Origin: Nocardia speluncae NBRC 108251 | Lineage (GTDB): Bacteria; Actinomycetota; Actinomycetes; Mycobacteriales; Mycobacteriaceae | NCBI RefSeq assembly: GCF_001613245.1 | Contig: NZ_BDBZ01000020.1 | Span: forward strand, 124,001-188,000 | Direction of reading: 5' to 3' | DNA length: 64,000 nucleotides | Shown here: piece by piece, positions 49,989 through 58,835 of the stretch | Position numbering within the stretch: the first letter of the stretch is position 1 | Layout: each line of letters starts with the position of its first letter | Made by a program: the position numbers and the translations under genes | The notes under the pieces: model-generated | Told to the model about the DNA's origin: nothing | What the model saw: the letters and a program-made list of their open reading frames with translations, nothing else | The model's database searches: none

Positions 49989-51085
49989 CGCGCACCCGCC
50001 GATCCCAGTACCAGCCGCACCAGATCCAGGTCCACCATGCCGTCGGCCGCCCCGGCGCAGCGGCCGGGCGAGAGCGCGTTCACCGCGGCGCACACTTGTT
50101 CCGCGTGCTGCTGCGGTATCGCGATCCGGGGCGGTGCATAGGTGAGGCCGGGCGCACCGGTCGCCGGATCGGCGACGGTGCGCAGCGCCGAGGTCAGTAC
50201 CGGTGTGGTGGCGACGATCTCGCTCAGTGACCCCACGTTGGCGCGCAGTAGTTTCACCAGCGGCACCAGATTGTCCAGACCGGCCAGCAACGGGTCCGCC
50301 AGGATCACCGACAGATCGTTGAGCATCGGCAGGATTTCGTGCAGCCCGTCGAACAGCTCGATCCCCGGCGTGAGCAGCTCCGCATGCGACATCTCCAGTG
50401 TCGGCGCCAACCGGGTGAGCATGAGTTTCAGATCACCCCAGTGCTCGGCGACCTTGTTCGACACCGAGGCGTAGGCGTCGAAGATACCGGCCAGATGGGC
50501 GATATCGGCGTCCGGGGATTCCAGGACCCGGCCCAGCTGGTTGATGAGATCGTTGAGCTGCGGGCCGGTGCCGGCCGAGGCCGAATCCAGTGCGTCCAGG
50601 CCGCCCGCCAGTACATTCGGCCGGTTCTCGGTTCCGCCGATCTGATCGGAGAGCTCGGCCAGCGCGGTCACGGTCTGGGTGAGACTCTTCGGCGTCAGAG
50701 TGTTGGTGAGGCACTGCCCCGGATCGTGCTCGTCGGCGGTGTTCGCGCCCGGCAGCACCGCCAGTTCCCGGTCGGCGACCACGGTGTCCGACACGGTGGT
50801 AGCACCCGCGCCGGCGTACACCGGATGGTCGGCGTCGACCTCGAAATCGACGCGCACCTTCGCGCCGGCCGGCGCGATCCGGGTCACCGAACCGACCGTG
50901 ATACCCCGCATCGACACCTGGTTGCCCTGGTACAGGCCGATACTGTCGGGCATGACAGCGCAATAAGCGCGGGTCTGTTTGAACGGTTCGACCGCGATCA
51001 CATAGGCAGCGGACACCAGGAGCACCAGTACCACCGCTCCCGCGATCGACATCAGGGCCGGCGAGGCGAGTGCCCGTTTCAGCAT
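49985..51085 (-). CDS. mceD: Mce family protein (MceD type)
   Basis: A 366-residue Mce protein with an N-terminal anchor (ASPALMSIAGAVVLVLLVSA), MCE beta domain (PDSIGLYQGNQVSMRGITVG ... VRVDFEVDADHPVYAG) and the helical barrel segment. Start: ATG 51085 shares a base with the mceC stop (TGATG); GTG 51091 is an alternative. C-terminus ends near LGSAGAR without the long Pro-rich tail some MceD proteins carry. Confidence 0.85.
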   Translation of the reverse strand: MLKRALASPALMSIAGAVVLVLLVSAAYVIAVEPFKQTRAYCAVMPDSIGLYQGNQVSMRGITVGSVTRIAPAGAKVRVDFEVDADHPVYAGAGATTVSDTVVADRELAVLPGANTADEHDPGQCLTNTLTPKSLTQTVTALAELSDQIGGTENRPNVLAGGLDALDSASAGTGPQLNDLINQLGRVLESPDADIAHLAGIFDAYASVSNKVAEHWGDLKLMLTRLAPTLEMSHAELLTPGIELFDGLHEILPMLNDLSVILADPLLAGLDNLVPLVKLLRANVGSLSEIVATTPVLTSALRTVADPATGAPGLTYAPPRIAIPQQHAEQVCAAVNALSPGRCAGAADGMVDLDLVRLVLGSAGAR

Positions 51086-52143
51086 CAGCACACCTTCCCG
51101 GGCAGCGGAACGCAGACAACGGCACCGGGATCCAGGCCGGGTGCGGTCACCGTGGTTCCCGACTGATCGACCTGCACACCGCCGGGCCCGGCCAGTTCGC
51201 GCAGTTTCGCACTCAGGCTCTGCGCCGCGTCGATCATCGGTTCCAGCTGGTTGCCGTACTCCTGGAGCCGCGGCAGAGCGTCGGCGAGCTGCTGCACCTT
51301 CGGTTTCAGTGTCTGATCCCAGCTCGGAGCCAGAGCCGTGACCCGCTGCACCACCGAGCTGAGCAAGCCCAGGGCCTGACGAAGTTCGGCGCGTTTGTCC
51401 AGCAGCACTGTCTCCATCAGAGTGACGTTGTCCATCAACCGGCCCAGATCGGTTTTCGCGCCGTCGTACATGGTCACGTATTCGTCGGCGGTCGCGATGG
51501 CGTTCGATACCTGGGTGCGCTGACGTTCGATGGCGTCGAGATAGCTGCCGACGGTGTCCAGCACGCTGCGCAGCGTTTCCGGTGCGCCGTCGATGGAGGT
51601 GTCGAGTGCGGCGAGGTTACGGCGCAGGGTGTCGCCGTCGGTTTCCCGCAGCGGCGCCGTGGCGTCCTGGAAGGTTTCCATCAGGCTGTACGGCAGGCGT
51701 ACGCGGTCGGCGGGAATCGGGTGGTCGCCCAGTGGGGTGTCCCCGGCCGGGAACAGGGCGACGTAGTGGCCGCCGACCAGCGTGAGCATGCGGATATCCA
51801 GCGAACTCCGGTCGCCGACGAAAACATCGCGGTCCACGGTGAACCGCATCAGCACCCGATCCGGTTCCAGCTCGAGGGATTCCACCTCCCCCACCGGGAC
51901 CCCGGCCAACCGGATATCGTCGCCGGCCCGCACCGACTGTGCCTCACTGAGTTCGGCGGTGTAGGTGTGCTTTCCCAGCGGGATCACATACAGCGCGCCG
52001 ACCGCCACACCCAGCACCGCCACCGTGCAGATACCGGCGATCCCCAACCGCAGTTGTCTACGCAGATTCGTGGGTTCGTCGGTGATCGAGTGGTGCCGAT
52101 CGAACCAGCGACCCGATGCCGACTTCAACCGGCCGAAGCTCAT
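51085..52143 (-). CDS. mceC: Mce family protein (MceC type)
   Basis: A 352-residue Mce protein. Residues ~30-50 form the anchor (LRLGIAGICTVAVLGVAVGA), followed by YTAELSEAQSVRAGDDIRLA, VPVGEVESLELEPDRVLMRF (MCE domain) and a helical region. ATG 52143 overlaps the mceB stop (ATGA), so I prefer it to ATG 52152. The C-terminus GAVVCVPLPGKVC carries two Cys that may form a disulfide outside. Confidence 0.85.
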   Translation of the reverse strand: MSFGRLKSASGRWFDRHHSITDEPTNLRRQLRLGIAGICTVAVLGVAVGALYVIPLGKHTYTAELSEAQSVRAGDDIRLAGVPVGEVESLELEPDRVLMRFTVDRDVFVGDRSSLDIRMLTLVGGHYVALFPAGDTPLGDHPIPADRVRLPYSLMETFQDATAPLRETDGDTLRRNLAALDTSIDGAPETLRSVLDTVGSYLDAIERQRTQVSNAIATADEYVTMYDGAKTDLGRLMDNVTLMETVLLDKRAELRQALGLLSSVVQRVTALAPSWDQTLKPKVQQLADALPRLQEYGNQLEPMIDAAQSLSAKLRELAGPGGVQVDQSGTTVTAPGLDPGAVVCVPLPGKVC

Positions 52144-53144
52144 CCGTTGCATATCGCCACCTGCTGCCCACCGATCAGGACTCGCACCGGGGCCGGAACC
52201 TCGGCATCGCCCTTACTGCACTCCGGCCGGAAACCCGACGGGGTCCGCGGGAGCGCGGTATCCACCGCGGCCAGCAAACCGGGCAGCCGGCCGAACGTGT
52301 CGAGAGCCTGCTGCGGGTCCGGGAACAGGTTGCGGATCATCGCATCGATATCGGGGCCCATCTCCGGGCTCAGCCCCAGCGCGGCCAGCAGGCGATCCAC
52401 CGGTTCCAGGACCGACGGCGCGCTCATCGCGAAATCCGCGAGCCCGCCGACATTGCGTTGCAGCGCCTCGAAGATATCGGTCAGCCGGGCCAGCAACGGC
52501 ACCAGGTGATACAGCCGGCCGCCCACCCGTTCGGCGAGGTCGGACATGTTGCGCACCACGGTCCCGATGAGATGCTGGCGGTCCTCGACGTATTCGCTGA
52601 GTGTGCCGATAGCGTCCAGCGCCGGGCCGATTCCCGCGCCGTCGCCCTCGATCACCGCGAGCATGCTCTCGGTGAACTGGTTGATCGCTTCGGGCGACAA
52701 GGTCGCCAGGACCGGTTGCAGGCCGTTGAACAGGCTGGTCACGTCGAACGACGGAATGGTCTGCTGCGGCCCGATATCGGTGCCGCCGGCAAGCCGGGCC
52801 CCCGGGGCCGGCTGCTGCTGTAGGTCGATATAGCGCTGGCCGGTCAGATTCTGGTAGCGGATGGCGAGGATGCTGTTGTCGTAGACGGGAGTGTCGGTGG
52901 TGACGGTGAGCCGGATCTTCGCCCGGTCGCCATCCAGCGTCACGGCTTCGACTTTGCCGACCTGCACACCGAACATCCGCACATCGTCACCGGTTTTCAA
53001 TCCGTTGGCGTCGGTGAACAGGGCGTGGTGGGTTTCGGTCTCGCCGTCCACCGGCCGTTCGATGGCCCCGATCACCAGGGCCAGCACCAACGCCATCACG
53101 CCGGCGAACAGGGCCAGCCGCCAGGCGGCGCGCCGCGCGGTCAT
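52140..53144 (-). CDS. mceB: Mce family protein (MceB type)
   Basis: A 334-residue Mce protein: anchor WRLALFAGVMALVLALVIGA, then THHALFTDANGLKTGDDVRM, VQVGKVEAVTLDGDRAKIRL and IRYQNLTGQRYIDLQQ, which is the strongly conserved Mce block. The long helical segment follows, with a C-terminal pair of Cys (PECSKGD, VAICNG). ATG 53144 overlaps the mceA stop. Confidence 0.88.
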   Translation of the reverse strand: MTARRAAWRLALFAGVMALVLALVIGAIERPVDGETETHHALFTDANGLKTGDDVRMFGVQVGKVEAVTLDGDRAKIRLTVTTDTPVYDNSILAIRYQNLTGQRYIDLQQQPAPGARLAGGTDIGPQQTIPSFDVTSLFNGLQPVLATLSPEAINQFTESMLAVIEGDGAGIGPALDAIGTLSEYVEDRQHLIGTVVRNMSDLAERVGGRLYHLVPLLARLTDIFEALQRNVGGLADFAMSAPSVLEPVDRLLAALGLSPEMGPDIDAMIRNLFPDPQQALDTFGRLPGLLAAVDTALPRTPSGFRPECSKGDAEVPAPVRVLIGGQQVAICNG

Positions 53145-54145
53145 CGCCGACCTCCCTCGACCCCGTCCACTTCGACCTCGAGGTCGAGCACCGGCCCGTC
53201 GGGCCCCTCCTTGAACGCGACCCCCAGCCGAGTGAGCAGGGTGCGCAGATCGGCGGCCGACTGCTGCGGGTCCGGCACGGCCAGGGCCAGCAGGTTCAGC
53301 GTGGGCGCGAGCATATCGGTGTATCCGGACAGCTGGCTCGCGCTGTTCATCGTGGCGGTCAGGGCGGGCAGGATATCGCCGGTCAGGGCCTTCACCCCGG
53401 CGTCGAAATCGGCCCGGTTCGTGCGCAGTACGTCGATATCCACGATCTGGTCCAGTACCTCGATGGTGGCGCCGGCGAACTGGCCGCCGCCCTCGAACGC
53501 CGGACCCAGCTGCCCCACCAGTTCGTTCGCCGGCATCGATTGGTGTTCGGCGATCACCCGGCCGGCCGTGATCAGCGCCTCCGCCAGCGGGGTGAACGCC
53601 TTGACATCCGCCGCGGCCTGGGAGATCACGCGCGCCATATCGGCGGTGAGCACGGTGCCGCTGGTCTGCGACATACTGCGCAGCAGGGCGCCCATGGTGG
53701 CGTCGTATACGTCGGCGGCCCGCCGGCCGGTCAGATCCACCACCGCACCGGAACGCAGCGGCGTACCACCGCCTCCGGGCCGTAGTTCGATCTCGCTGAT
53801 ACCGAAGAGGTTGGCCGGTGCGTAGTCCACCACCATGCTGTCGTCGATCCCGTGTAACCGGTTCTCGTCGAGAGAAAGGCTGATCCGCTGGGTGCCGCGG
53901 CCCGCCGGCGCGATATCGGTGACCTCCCCGACCTGCACGCCGTCCACCCGCACCAGCGTTCCGGTAACCACTCCGTCGCCGATCTGCTCGGTGCGCAACG
54001 CGACCCGCAGCCCGTCGTCGGAGGTGATCGACCGGTAGCCGTAGCCCGCGAGGGTGACGACCGTGAGCACCGCGACGACCAGTACGCCGACCCGCCGCGC
54101 ACTACGCGGACCAGCGGCGACCCCGGGCATTCCGTACTTCGGCAT
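53141..54145 (-). CDS. mceA: Mce family protein (MceA type)
   Basis: A 334-residue Mce protein: anchor RRVGVLVVAVLTVVTLAGYG, MCE domain (VVTGTLVRVDGVQVGEVTDI, RISLSLDENRLHGIDDSMVV, APANLFGISEIELRPGGGG) and a helical region. The N-terminal position right after yrbEB defines it as MceA. It is shorter than canonical M. tuberculosis MceA proteins (~430-450 residues), missing the C-terminal extension. Six bases separate it from yrbEB. Confidence 0.87.
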   Translation of the reverse strand: MPKYGMPGVAAGPRSARRVGVLVVAVLTVVTLAGYGYRSITSDDGLRVALRTEQIGDGVVTGTLVRVDGVQVGEVTDIAPAGRGTQRISLSLDENRLHGIDDSMVVDYAPANLFGISEIELRPGGGGTPLRSGAVVDLTGRRAADVYDATMGALLRSMSQTSGTVLTADMARVISQAAADVKAFTPLAEALITAGRVIAEHQSMPANELVGQLGPAFEGGGQFAGATIEVLDQIVDIDVLRTNRADFDAGVKALTGDILPALTATMNSASQLSGYTDMLAPTLNLLALAVPDPQQSAADLRTLLTRLGVAFKEGPDGPVLDLEVEVDGVEGGRR

Positions 54146-54151
54146 CTGTCC

Positions 54152-55018
54152 CTATCCCGTGAAGCTGATCGCCGAGTCGAATCCCCACAGCACGATCGTC
54201 AGGACCATGTCGAGGGCGATGATGGCAACGAAACTGGCACGGACCGCACGGCCCGAGGCGATACCGACACCTTCGGGTCCACCGGTGGCGAAGAATCCGT
54301 AATAGCTGTGCACGCAGATCACCACGATGCCGAACACCGCGACCTTCACGGTGGCCGCGATGATGTCGAATCCCGCGATGAACTGGAAGAAGTAATGGTC
54401 GTAGACGCCGGCGGACTGCCCGTGTACCAGGGTGATCAGGCCGCGGCAGGCGAAGTAGGAGCCGATCAGCGCGATCAGGAAGGTCGGCACGATGGCAATG
54501 GCGCCGGCGATCACTCGGGTGGTCACCACGAACGGCACCGACCGCAGGCCCAGTGCCTCGATGGCATCGATCTCCTCGGAGATCCGCATCGATCCGATTT
54601 CCGCGGTGATCCGGCAGCCGGCCTGCGCGGCAAAACCCACTGCGGCGGCGATCGGCGCCAATTCACGTGTGGTCGCGAAGGCCGACACGATCCCGGTGAC
54701 CGGCCCCATGCCGAGCATGTCGAGGGTGGCGAAGGATTCGACCCCGATCGACGCGCCGATCACGAGTCCCAGCACGATCATCATGGGCACCGTTCCGCCG
54801 CCGACGATGACCGAACCACGCCCCCACGTCATATTCGTGATGATCCGCAGTGTTTCGCCGCGGTAGCGGCGCAGTGCCAGCGGAATCGACGACAGCACCT
54901 GCCAGCAGAACACGGCGGCGAATCCCAGCGAATCCACCGCGCCCAGAATCCGGCTGCCGCGGCGGAAGTAGCGCGCGAGGAATCCGAGCCCCTTCGGGGC
55001 GTACGAGGTCGCGGCCAT
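54152..55018 (-). CDS. yrbEB: YrbE/MlaE family permease B
   Basis: A 288-residue membrane permease of the MlaE family: LSSIPLALRRYRGETLRIIT, GRGSVIVGGGTVPMMIVLGL, VIGASIGVESFATLDMLG, TRELAPIAAAVGFAAQAGCR, ITAEIGSMRISEEIDAIEAL (the conserved EExDA motif that contacts the ATPase). Five to six helices. ATG 55018 shares a base with the yrbEA stop. It pairs with YrbEA and needs an MceG-type ATPase not encoded here. Confidence 0.92.
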   Translation of the reverse strand: MAATSYAPKGLGFLARYFRRGSRILGAVDSLGFAAVFCWQVLSSIPLALRRYRGETLRIITNMTWGRGSVIVGGGTVPMMIVLGLVIGASIGVESFATLDMLGMGPVTGIVSAFATTRELAPIAAAVGFAAQAGCRITAEIGSMRISEEIDAIEALGLRSVPFVVTTRVIAGAIAIVPTFLIALIGSYFACRGLITLVHGQSAGVYDHYFFQFIAGFDIIAATVKVAVFGIVVICVHSYYGFFATGGPEGVGIASGRAVRASFVAIIALDMVLTIVLWGFDSAISFTG

Positions 55019-55914
55019 CACGCCAGCCTGGTGGGCAGGAACATGGCGGTCACCTGGGTCATGACCAGATTGACGATCACGATCGCGACGATCGAGAGGA
55101 CCACTGCGGCGTTCACGGCATCGGCGACCCCGCGCGGCCCACCTTTTGCTTCCAGCCCGCGCTGGCAGGCGATGATCACCACGAGGAAGCCGAAGATCAC
55201 CGCCTTGAGCAGCGAAACCCAGACATCGGCGGCGGTGGTGAACGATCCGAAAGCGGCCCAGTACGAGCCGGGTGTGACACCCTGACCGCCGATCGCCACC
55301 AGATAACCGGCGACGATCCCGACGAAGATCACCAGAATGTTCAGCAGCGGCGCGACCAGCAGCATCGCCACCATGCGCGGGATCACCAGCCGGTGCACCG
55401 GGCTGATCCCCATGGTGCTCAGGGCATCGATCTCCTCGCGGATCGTGCGGGCACCCAGATCGGCCGCGATCGCCGCCGCCCCGGCGCCGCCGAGCAGAAA
55501 GCCGGTGGCCAAGGGCGCGCCCTGTTTGATCACACCGAGGCCGCCGGTGGCACCGATCAGCGAATCGGCACCGAGGTTGTGGATCAGGTTGCCGACCTGA
55601 ACGGACACGATCACGCCGAACGGCACCGCCATCAGGATGGCAGGCAACGCGGTGACCGTCACCAACCGCCATGCCTGCACCAGCATTTCCTGCCATTGGA
55701 AGTGGCCGCGGGCCAGGTCCGAGACCGCGCCGCCGACCGATTCCCGGGCCATTCCGACGCCCCGGCCGAAGGTCCTTACCGAGGACACGATGGTGCCCGA
55801 GAAGTTCTTACCGACGATTTCCCGCGCGGTTTCGGTGCGGCGGGTGGGTTGCGGTTCGGTGGAGCCGGAGGGCCGGTCCGTATCGATCGCCGCGGGTTGG
55901 CTCTCGGGAGTCAT
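55018..55914 (-). CDS. yrbEA: YrbE/MlaE family permease A
   Basis: A 298-residue MlaE-family permease; first gene of the mce operon. After a 60-residue polar N-terminus come RLVTVTALPAILMAVPFGVI, SLIGATGGLGVIKQGAPLAT, GAAAIAADLGARTIREEIDA (EExDA motif), LSTMGISPVHRLVIPRMVAM. Together with YrbEB it forms the inner-membrane gate for lipid import. ATG 55914; the ribosome site is weak. The promoter should lie in the gap up to 56278. Confidence 0.92.
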   Translation of the reverse strand: MTPESQPAAIDTDRPSGSTEPQPTRRTETAREIVGKNFSGTIVSSVRTFGRGVGMARESVGGAVSDLARGHFQWQEMLVQAWRLVTVTALPAILMAVPFGVIVSVQVGNLIHNLGADSLIGATGGLGVIKQGAPLATGFLLGGAGAAAIAADLGARTIREEIDALSTMGISPVHRLVIPRMVAMLLVAPLLNILVIFVGIVAGYLVAIGGQGVTPGSYWAAFGSFTTAADVWVSLLKAVIFGFLVVIIACQRGLEAKGGPRGVADAVNAAVVLSIVAIVIVNLVMTQVTAMFLPTRLA

Positions 55915-56278
55915 TGCCGAGATCCGTATACCGCCACGAGGGCACGCAATGTTGCGAAGTTCATGCGCTCAATCTCTCCGGTCCGGCATCGATGCCAATG
56001 GAGAGCAAGCTAATCGTTACGGGAGGTGACAAACAAATTTGCGGCAGTGTGACAGTGGACACGGAAAAATGCCGTTTCGCATGGCAGGTAATCGATTGTG
56101 TGTCGTGCCACTCGACACGACACACTGAATGAGAACAGGTTCTACCAGAATTTACACCCTGCAAACTCAGGCAATCACATACGCCGGTAATTCGCCCCGC
56201 ACCCGCGCTCGGGCGGCCCCGGGAACCGATCGAGCGGAACATTCGACCGATACGCACACAATGGGCGACAATTCCCCC
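55915..56278. other. 364-base divergent promoter region between mce operon and phoU-like gene
   Basis: No gene. It is lower in GC than its surroundings with stretches such as GACAAACAAATTTGCGG, typical for promoters. One strong inverted repeat (56098-56125) is listed separately. Several purine-rich strings occur (GGGAGGTGAC at 56021), but no frame follows them. Confidence 0.5.
56098..56125. promoter_or_regulatory. Inverted repeat in the mce/phoU gap
   Basis: GTGTGTCGTG, 8 bases (CCACTCGA), CACGACACAC: perfect 10-base arms. It lies 184 bases upstream of yrbEA and 154 bases upstream of the phoU-like start. It could be an operator of a mce regulator or a hairpin in either leader. Confidence 0.5.
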
Positions 56279-56944
56279 GTGCGAACTCAGTTCACCAACG
56301 AGCTCGTCGCGTTGACCGCGGATCTGACCCAGATGTGCCGCATCACCCACGAGGCGGCCGAACGTATGACCGCCGCCCTCGCCGGGGCAGACCTCACCGC
56401 GACCTACGAGGTCTTCGCCCTCGACGAACGCCTACAAACCATGCACGGCGCCTGCGAGGCCCGCACCGTCGTCCTACTGGCACTCCAGGCGCCGGTGGCG
56501 CGCGATCTGCGCCATGTTGTCACCGCCATCCAGATCGCCGGTGAATTGTCCCGGATCGGCCACCTTTTCAGCCGGGTTGCCGATCAGGTGTACCTGAGCC
56601 ATCCCGAACCCGTCGCCGTCGCACCGATTCTCGACCCACTCTGCGCCATGGCGGAACTCGCCGCCGCGGCCACCGAACAGGCCGAGCGTGCGGTAACGAG
56701 CGGCCGGTCCAGCGTGGTCGACGAGGACGCCGCCGCGGCCATGCGGACACTGAACCGGAAGCTGCACACTGCACTCTCGAACACCGGCGATCCGACCGAT
56801 ACCGCCATCGCGCTCGCCCTGGCCGGACACCGGCTGGCGAGTAGCCTGGAGCACACCGACCGAATAGCGCGATTGATCCATTTCCTCGATACCGGCATCC
56901 CGCCGACCGCCCAGATCATCCCCGACGACGAGGCAGCGAGCTGA
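56279..56944 (+). CDS. phoU: PhoU-like phosphate signalling protein
   Basis: A 221-residue all-helical protein with two PhoU repeats: RTQFTNELVALTADLTQMCR, EVFALDERLQTMHGACEART, LALQAPVARDLRHVVTAIQI, AGELSRIGHLFSRVADQVYL and a second EHTDRIARLIHFL. Metal-type EXXXD motifs are partly kept. GTG 56279 gives the canonical PhoU N-terminus (MRTQF...), so I prefer it over earlier in-frame starts. It is divergent from the mce operon and without pst genes nearby. PhoU proteins link PstSCAB to PhoR; a paralogue elsewhere is likely. Confidence 0.82.
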   Translation: MRTQFTNELVALTADLTQMCRITHEAAERMTAALAGADLTATYEVFALDERLQTMHGACEARTVVLLALQAPVARDLRHVVTAIQIAGELSRIGHLFSRVADQVYLSHPEPVAVAPILDPLCAMAELAAAATEQAERAVTSGRSSVVDEDAAAAMRTLNRKLHTALSNTGDPTDTAIALALAGHRLASSLEHTDRIARLIHFLDTGIPPTAQIIPDDEAAS

Positions 56945-57445
56945 ACCGAGCGGTAACCCACCCCCGGTTGGCTCCCAAACTTGGGAATTCCCTATGCTTT
57001 TCACGAACCACCGGCCGGTGCACACCAGCCTTCGGTGATTTACCACCACATCACACCACAAAACAGCCGGAAACCTTCCGGCCCACAGACGTCACGACGA
57101 GCACATCCGGTGCGCCGGCGACCACGGGGCTCCCCCTCATCAAGCCCCGCGGGCGGCGGCGCGGTACCCGGTCCGGACAACCGGGCCGCGAATCGCACCG
57201 GGACGCAAGCTCTCGTTCGTGACAGGCCCACTCCCGAGTCGGCGCCGGCACGGCGACTCGGGGGTGGTGCCGTGGATAGGCTATGCCGAATCTCACACCC
57301 GAGAGTAGCTTCAGGTTAGCTGGGCGAGGGGGTAGCTTGACGCTCGGCACATCCCGGCACCTCGGCAAGGAATTTCGTTGAAGCCCACAACATATGAACA
57401 ATCGGGCGTTTCGCCCATCGGCGCCCGATTCGCGGAGGTGGCACG
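56945..57445. other. 501-base interval without supported gene
   Basis: No frame has both a ribosome site and protein-like content. It contains a strong hairpin (57228-57267, listed separately) and ends in the GCGGAGG site of the HNH gene. The stretch 57270-57400 has repeated AGCTT/TAGCT strings (GTAGCTTCAGGTTAGCTGGG, GGTAGCTTG) and could be the leader of the HNH gene or a small RNA; I cannot assign it. Confidence 0.4.
57228..57267. promoter_or_regulatory. Strong stem-loop in the phoU-HNH interval
   Basis: Left arm CCACTCCCGAGTCG (57228-57241) and right arm CGACTCGGGGGTGG (57254-57267) pair along 14 positions with one T:G wobble, loop of 12 bases. No T run follows. It may be a terminator of the phoU-like transcript (283 bases on) or part of a structured leader or small RNA. 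Confidence 0.45.
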
Positions 57446-58231
57446 GTGAAATCGCTGCTGTCCGCACTGCCCGCCCCGGTTCGCAGATTCGCGACCGTCG
57501 CGGTACCGATCCTGATCGTGATCATCCTGGCCGGCGGCTATTTCCTCGAAGGACGCGACAGCACAACCGATCCCGCCGCCGGCGCGGCGGACGCCCCGAG
57601 CGCCGCGGCCGCCGACGTACAGTCCGCATTGGACCGTCTCCCCGTCGAGACCGAGGCCGCTATGGCCGGCTACAGCCGGGAGAAGTTCCCGCACTGGGAC
57701 AACGCCGACGCCGAACACGGTTTCGGCACCGAATTCGCCCAGTACAGCAAATGCACCACCCGCGAGGTGATGATGCTGCGCGACGCCACCGGCGAGGTGA
57801 CCCTGGACCCGAAGACCTGCGATCTGAAAATCGGCAAGGGCGGCGGCTGGCAGGACACCTACGGCGTCATGGATGCCAAGACCGGACAGCTGAAACCGTA
57901 CAAATTCATCACCGAATCATCCGGTGTGGACGCTGAACATATCGTCCCACTCGCCGAAGCCTGGCGGTCCGGCGCCAAGGGCCTGGACACCGATACCCGG
58001 CGCCGCATCGCCAACGACGCGCAGAATCTCATCGCCTCCGATCCCTCCGCGAACCGCTCCAAAGGCGATCAGGACCCTGCCGACTATCTGCCGCCGGGAA
58101 GTTTCCGGTGTGGATATATCTCGCACTACGTGCAGGTCAAGCTAAAGTACGGACTGAGCGTCGACAAGGACGAGCAGACCGCACTCCGCACCGCCGTGGA
58201 CGATTGCGTAGAACGAGGTGAGTTCAAATAG
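57446..58231 (+). CDS. Exported HNH-family endonuclease (DUF1524 type)
   Basis: A 261-residue protein. Residues ~14-32 (RRFATVAVPILIVIILAGGY) are a membrane anchor or uncleaved signal, so the enzyme faces outward. The domain spans ~75-255: a fold with GFGTEFAQYSKCTTREVMML, the active-site motif DAEHIVPLAEAWRSGAK (His), NDAQNLIASDPSANRSKGDQ (Asn), then PADYLPP, and paired Cys (SKCTTREV, FRCGYISHY, DDCVERG) for disulfides. Matches the HNH/DUF1524 group common in actinobacteria and Nocardia. GTG 57446 has GCGGAGG upstream. Possibly used in DNA processing outside the cell. Confidence 0.85.
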   Translation: MKSLLSALPAPVRRFATVAVPILIVIILAGGYFLEGRDSTTDPAAGAADAPSAAAADVQSALDRLPVETEAAMAGYSREKFPHWDNADAEHGFGTEFAQYSKCTTREVMMLRDATGEVTLDPKTCDLKIGKGGGWQDTYGVMDAKTGQLKPYKFITESSGVDAEHIVPLAEAWRSGAKGLDTDTRRRIANDAQNLIASDPSANRSKGDQDPADYLPPGSFRCGYISHYVQVKLKYGLSVDKDEQTALRTAVDDCVERGEFK

Positions 58232-58245
58232 CCGAAGTCATCGAG

Positions 58246-58491
58246 TTGCCGAGTAAGACATCGGTCATGACCCGGGAAGCCGGGACGATATCCGGTGCCC
58301 TGGATATCACCCTCGACCCCGGCGGTTACGGTCTGGTCCGCTACCGCGAAACCGAGCAGTGGTACACGATCGGCAATCTCGATGACACCCCACCGCGCAC
58401 CTGGAATTCGTGCACCGAACTGGCGGACGCGATCGCGAAAACCAGCGGGACCCGCGACGCCGCGGGCAACACGGTTCCGTTCGAGTGCTGA
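58246..58491 (+). CDS. Small protein following the HNH nuclease
   Basis: An 81-residue acidic protein: ITLDPGGYGLVRYRETEQWY then TWNSCTELADAIAKTSGTRD and a terminal Cys. The start is either TTG 58246 (14 bases after the HNH stop) or ATG 58267; neither has a good ribosome site. It has no signal peptide. Position suggests co-transcription with the nuclease, so an inhibitor or accessory role is conceivable but unproven. Family not recognised. Confidence 0.5.
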   Translation: MPSKTSVMTREAGTISGALDITLDPGGYGLVRYRETEQWYTIGNLDDTPPRTWNSCTELADAIAKTSGTRDAAGNTVPFEC

Positions 58492-58502
58492 GGCGGCGGA
58501 GG

Positions 58503-58775
58503 TCATTCCCCTCCGCCGCCACCTCCACCCCCACCACAGCCGCTGCTTCCGCTGCAGCCACCGCCCCCGCCACCGACGAACCAGGAGCCGGCGCCCGCGC
58601 CCGCCGACCACTTCTTGGCGCGCAACGGCGCCCGGTTCCGCCGATATCTGCGCACCGCGGCCGTAATCGCCAGCACCACCGACACCACGAGAAGCCATGC
58701 CCCCGTGGCCGGGCCGACGGTATCCATCAGGATGAAGCCCATCAAGGCGGTGGCCACCACCAGAAGAACGAGCAC
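58503..58775 (-). CDS. Gly-rich-tailed small membrane protein, copy A
   Basis: A 90-residue protein: two short hydrophobic helices (LVLLVVATALMGFILMD, AWLLVVSVVLAITAAV), a basic RRYRRNRAPLRAKKW stretch, then SAGAGAGSWFVGGGGGGCSG with Gly/Ser/Cys to the end. GTG 58775 behind GGGGAGG fixes the start. Its C-terminus resembles the Gly-rich tails of TPM-like/GGGG-type membrane proteins. Paralogue of the next gene. Function unknown. Confidence 0.7.
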   Translation of the reverse strand: MLVLLVVATALMGFILMDTVGPATGAWLLVVSVVLAITAAVRRYRRNRAPLRAKKWSAGAGAGSWFVGGGGGGCSGSSGCGGGGGGGGGE

Positions 58776-58835
58776 GGTACCTCCCCGGAAAGAACGGCCC
58801 CTCGTAGAGAGATTAGTCGGTACCGACGGCGAAAG

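Noticed and set aside
49068..52823. Long plus-strand frames across the mce operon
   Set aside because: His/Arg/Gln-rich shadows of the mce genes.
56945..57445. A c-di-AMP (ydaO-type) or other known riboswitch
   Set aside because: The stem-loop and GGGGGTAGC strings prompted the idea, but I could not match the conserved core of any riboswitch class I know.
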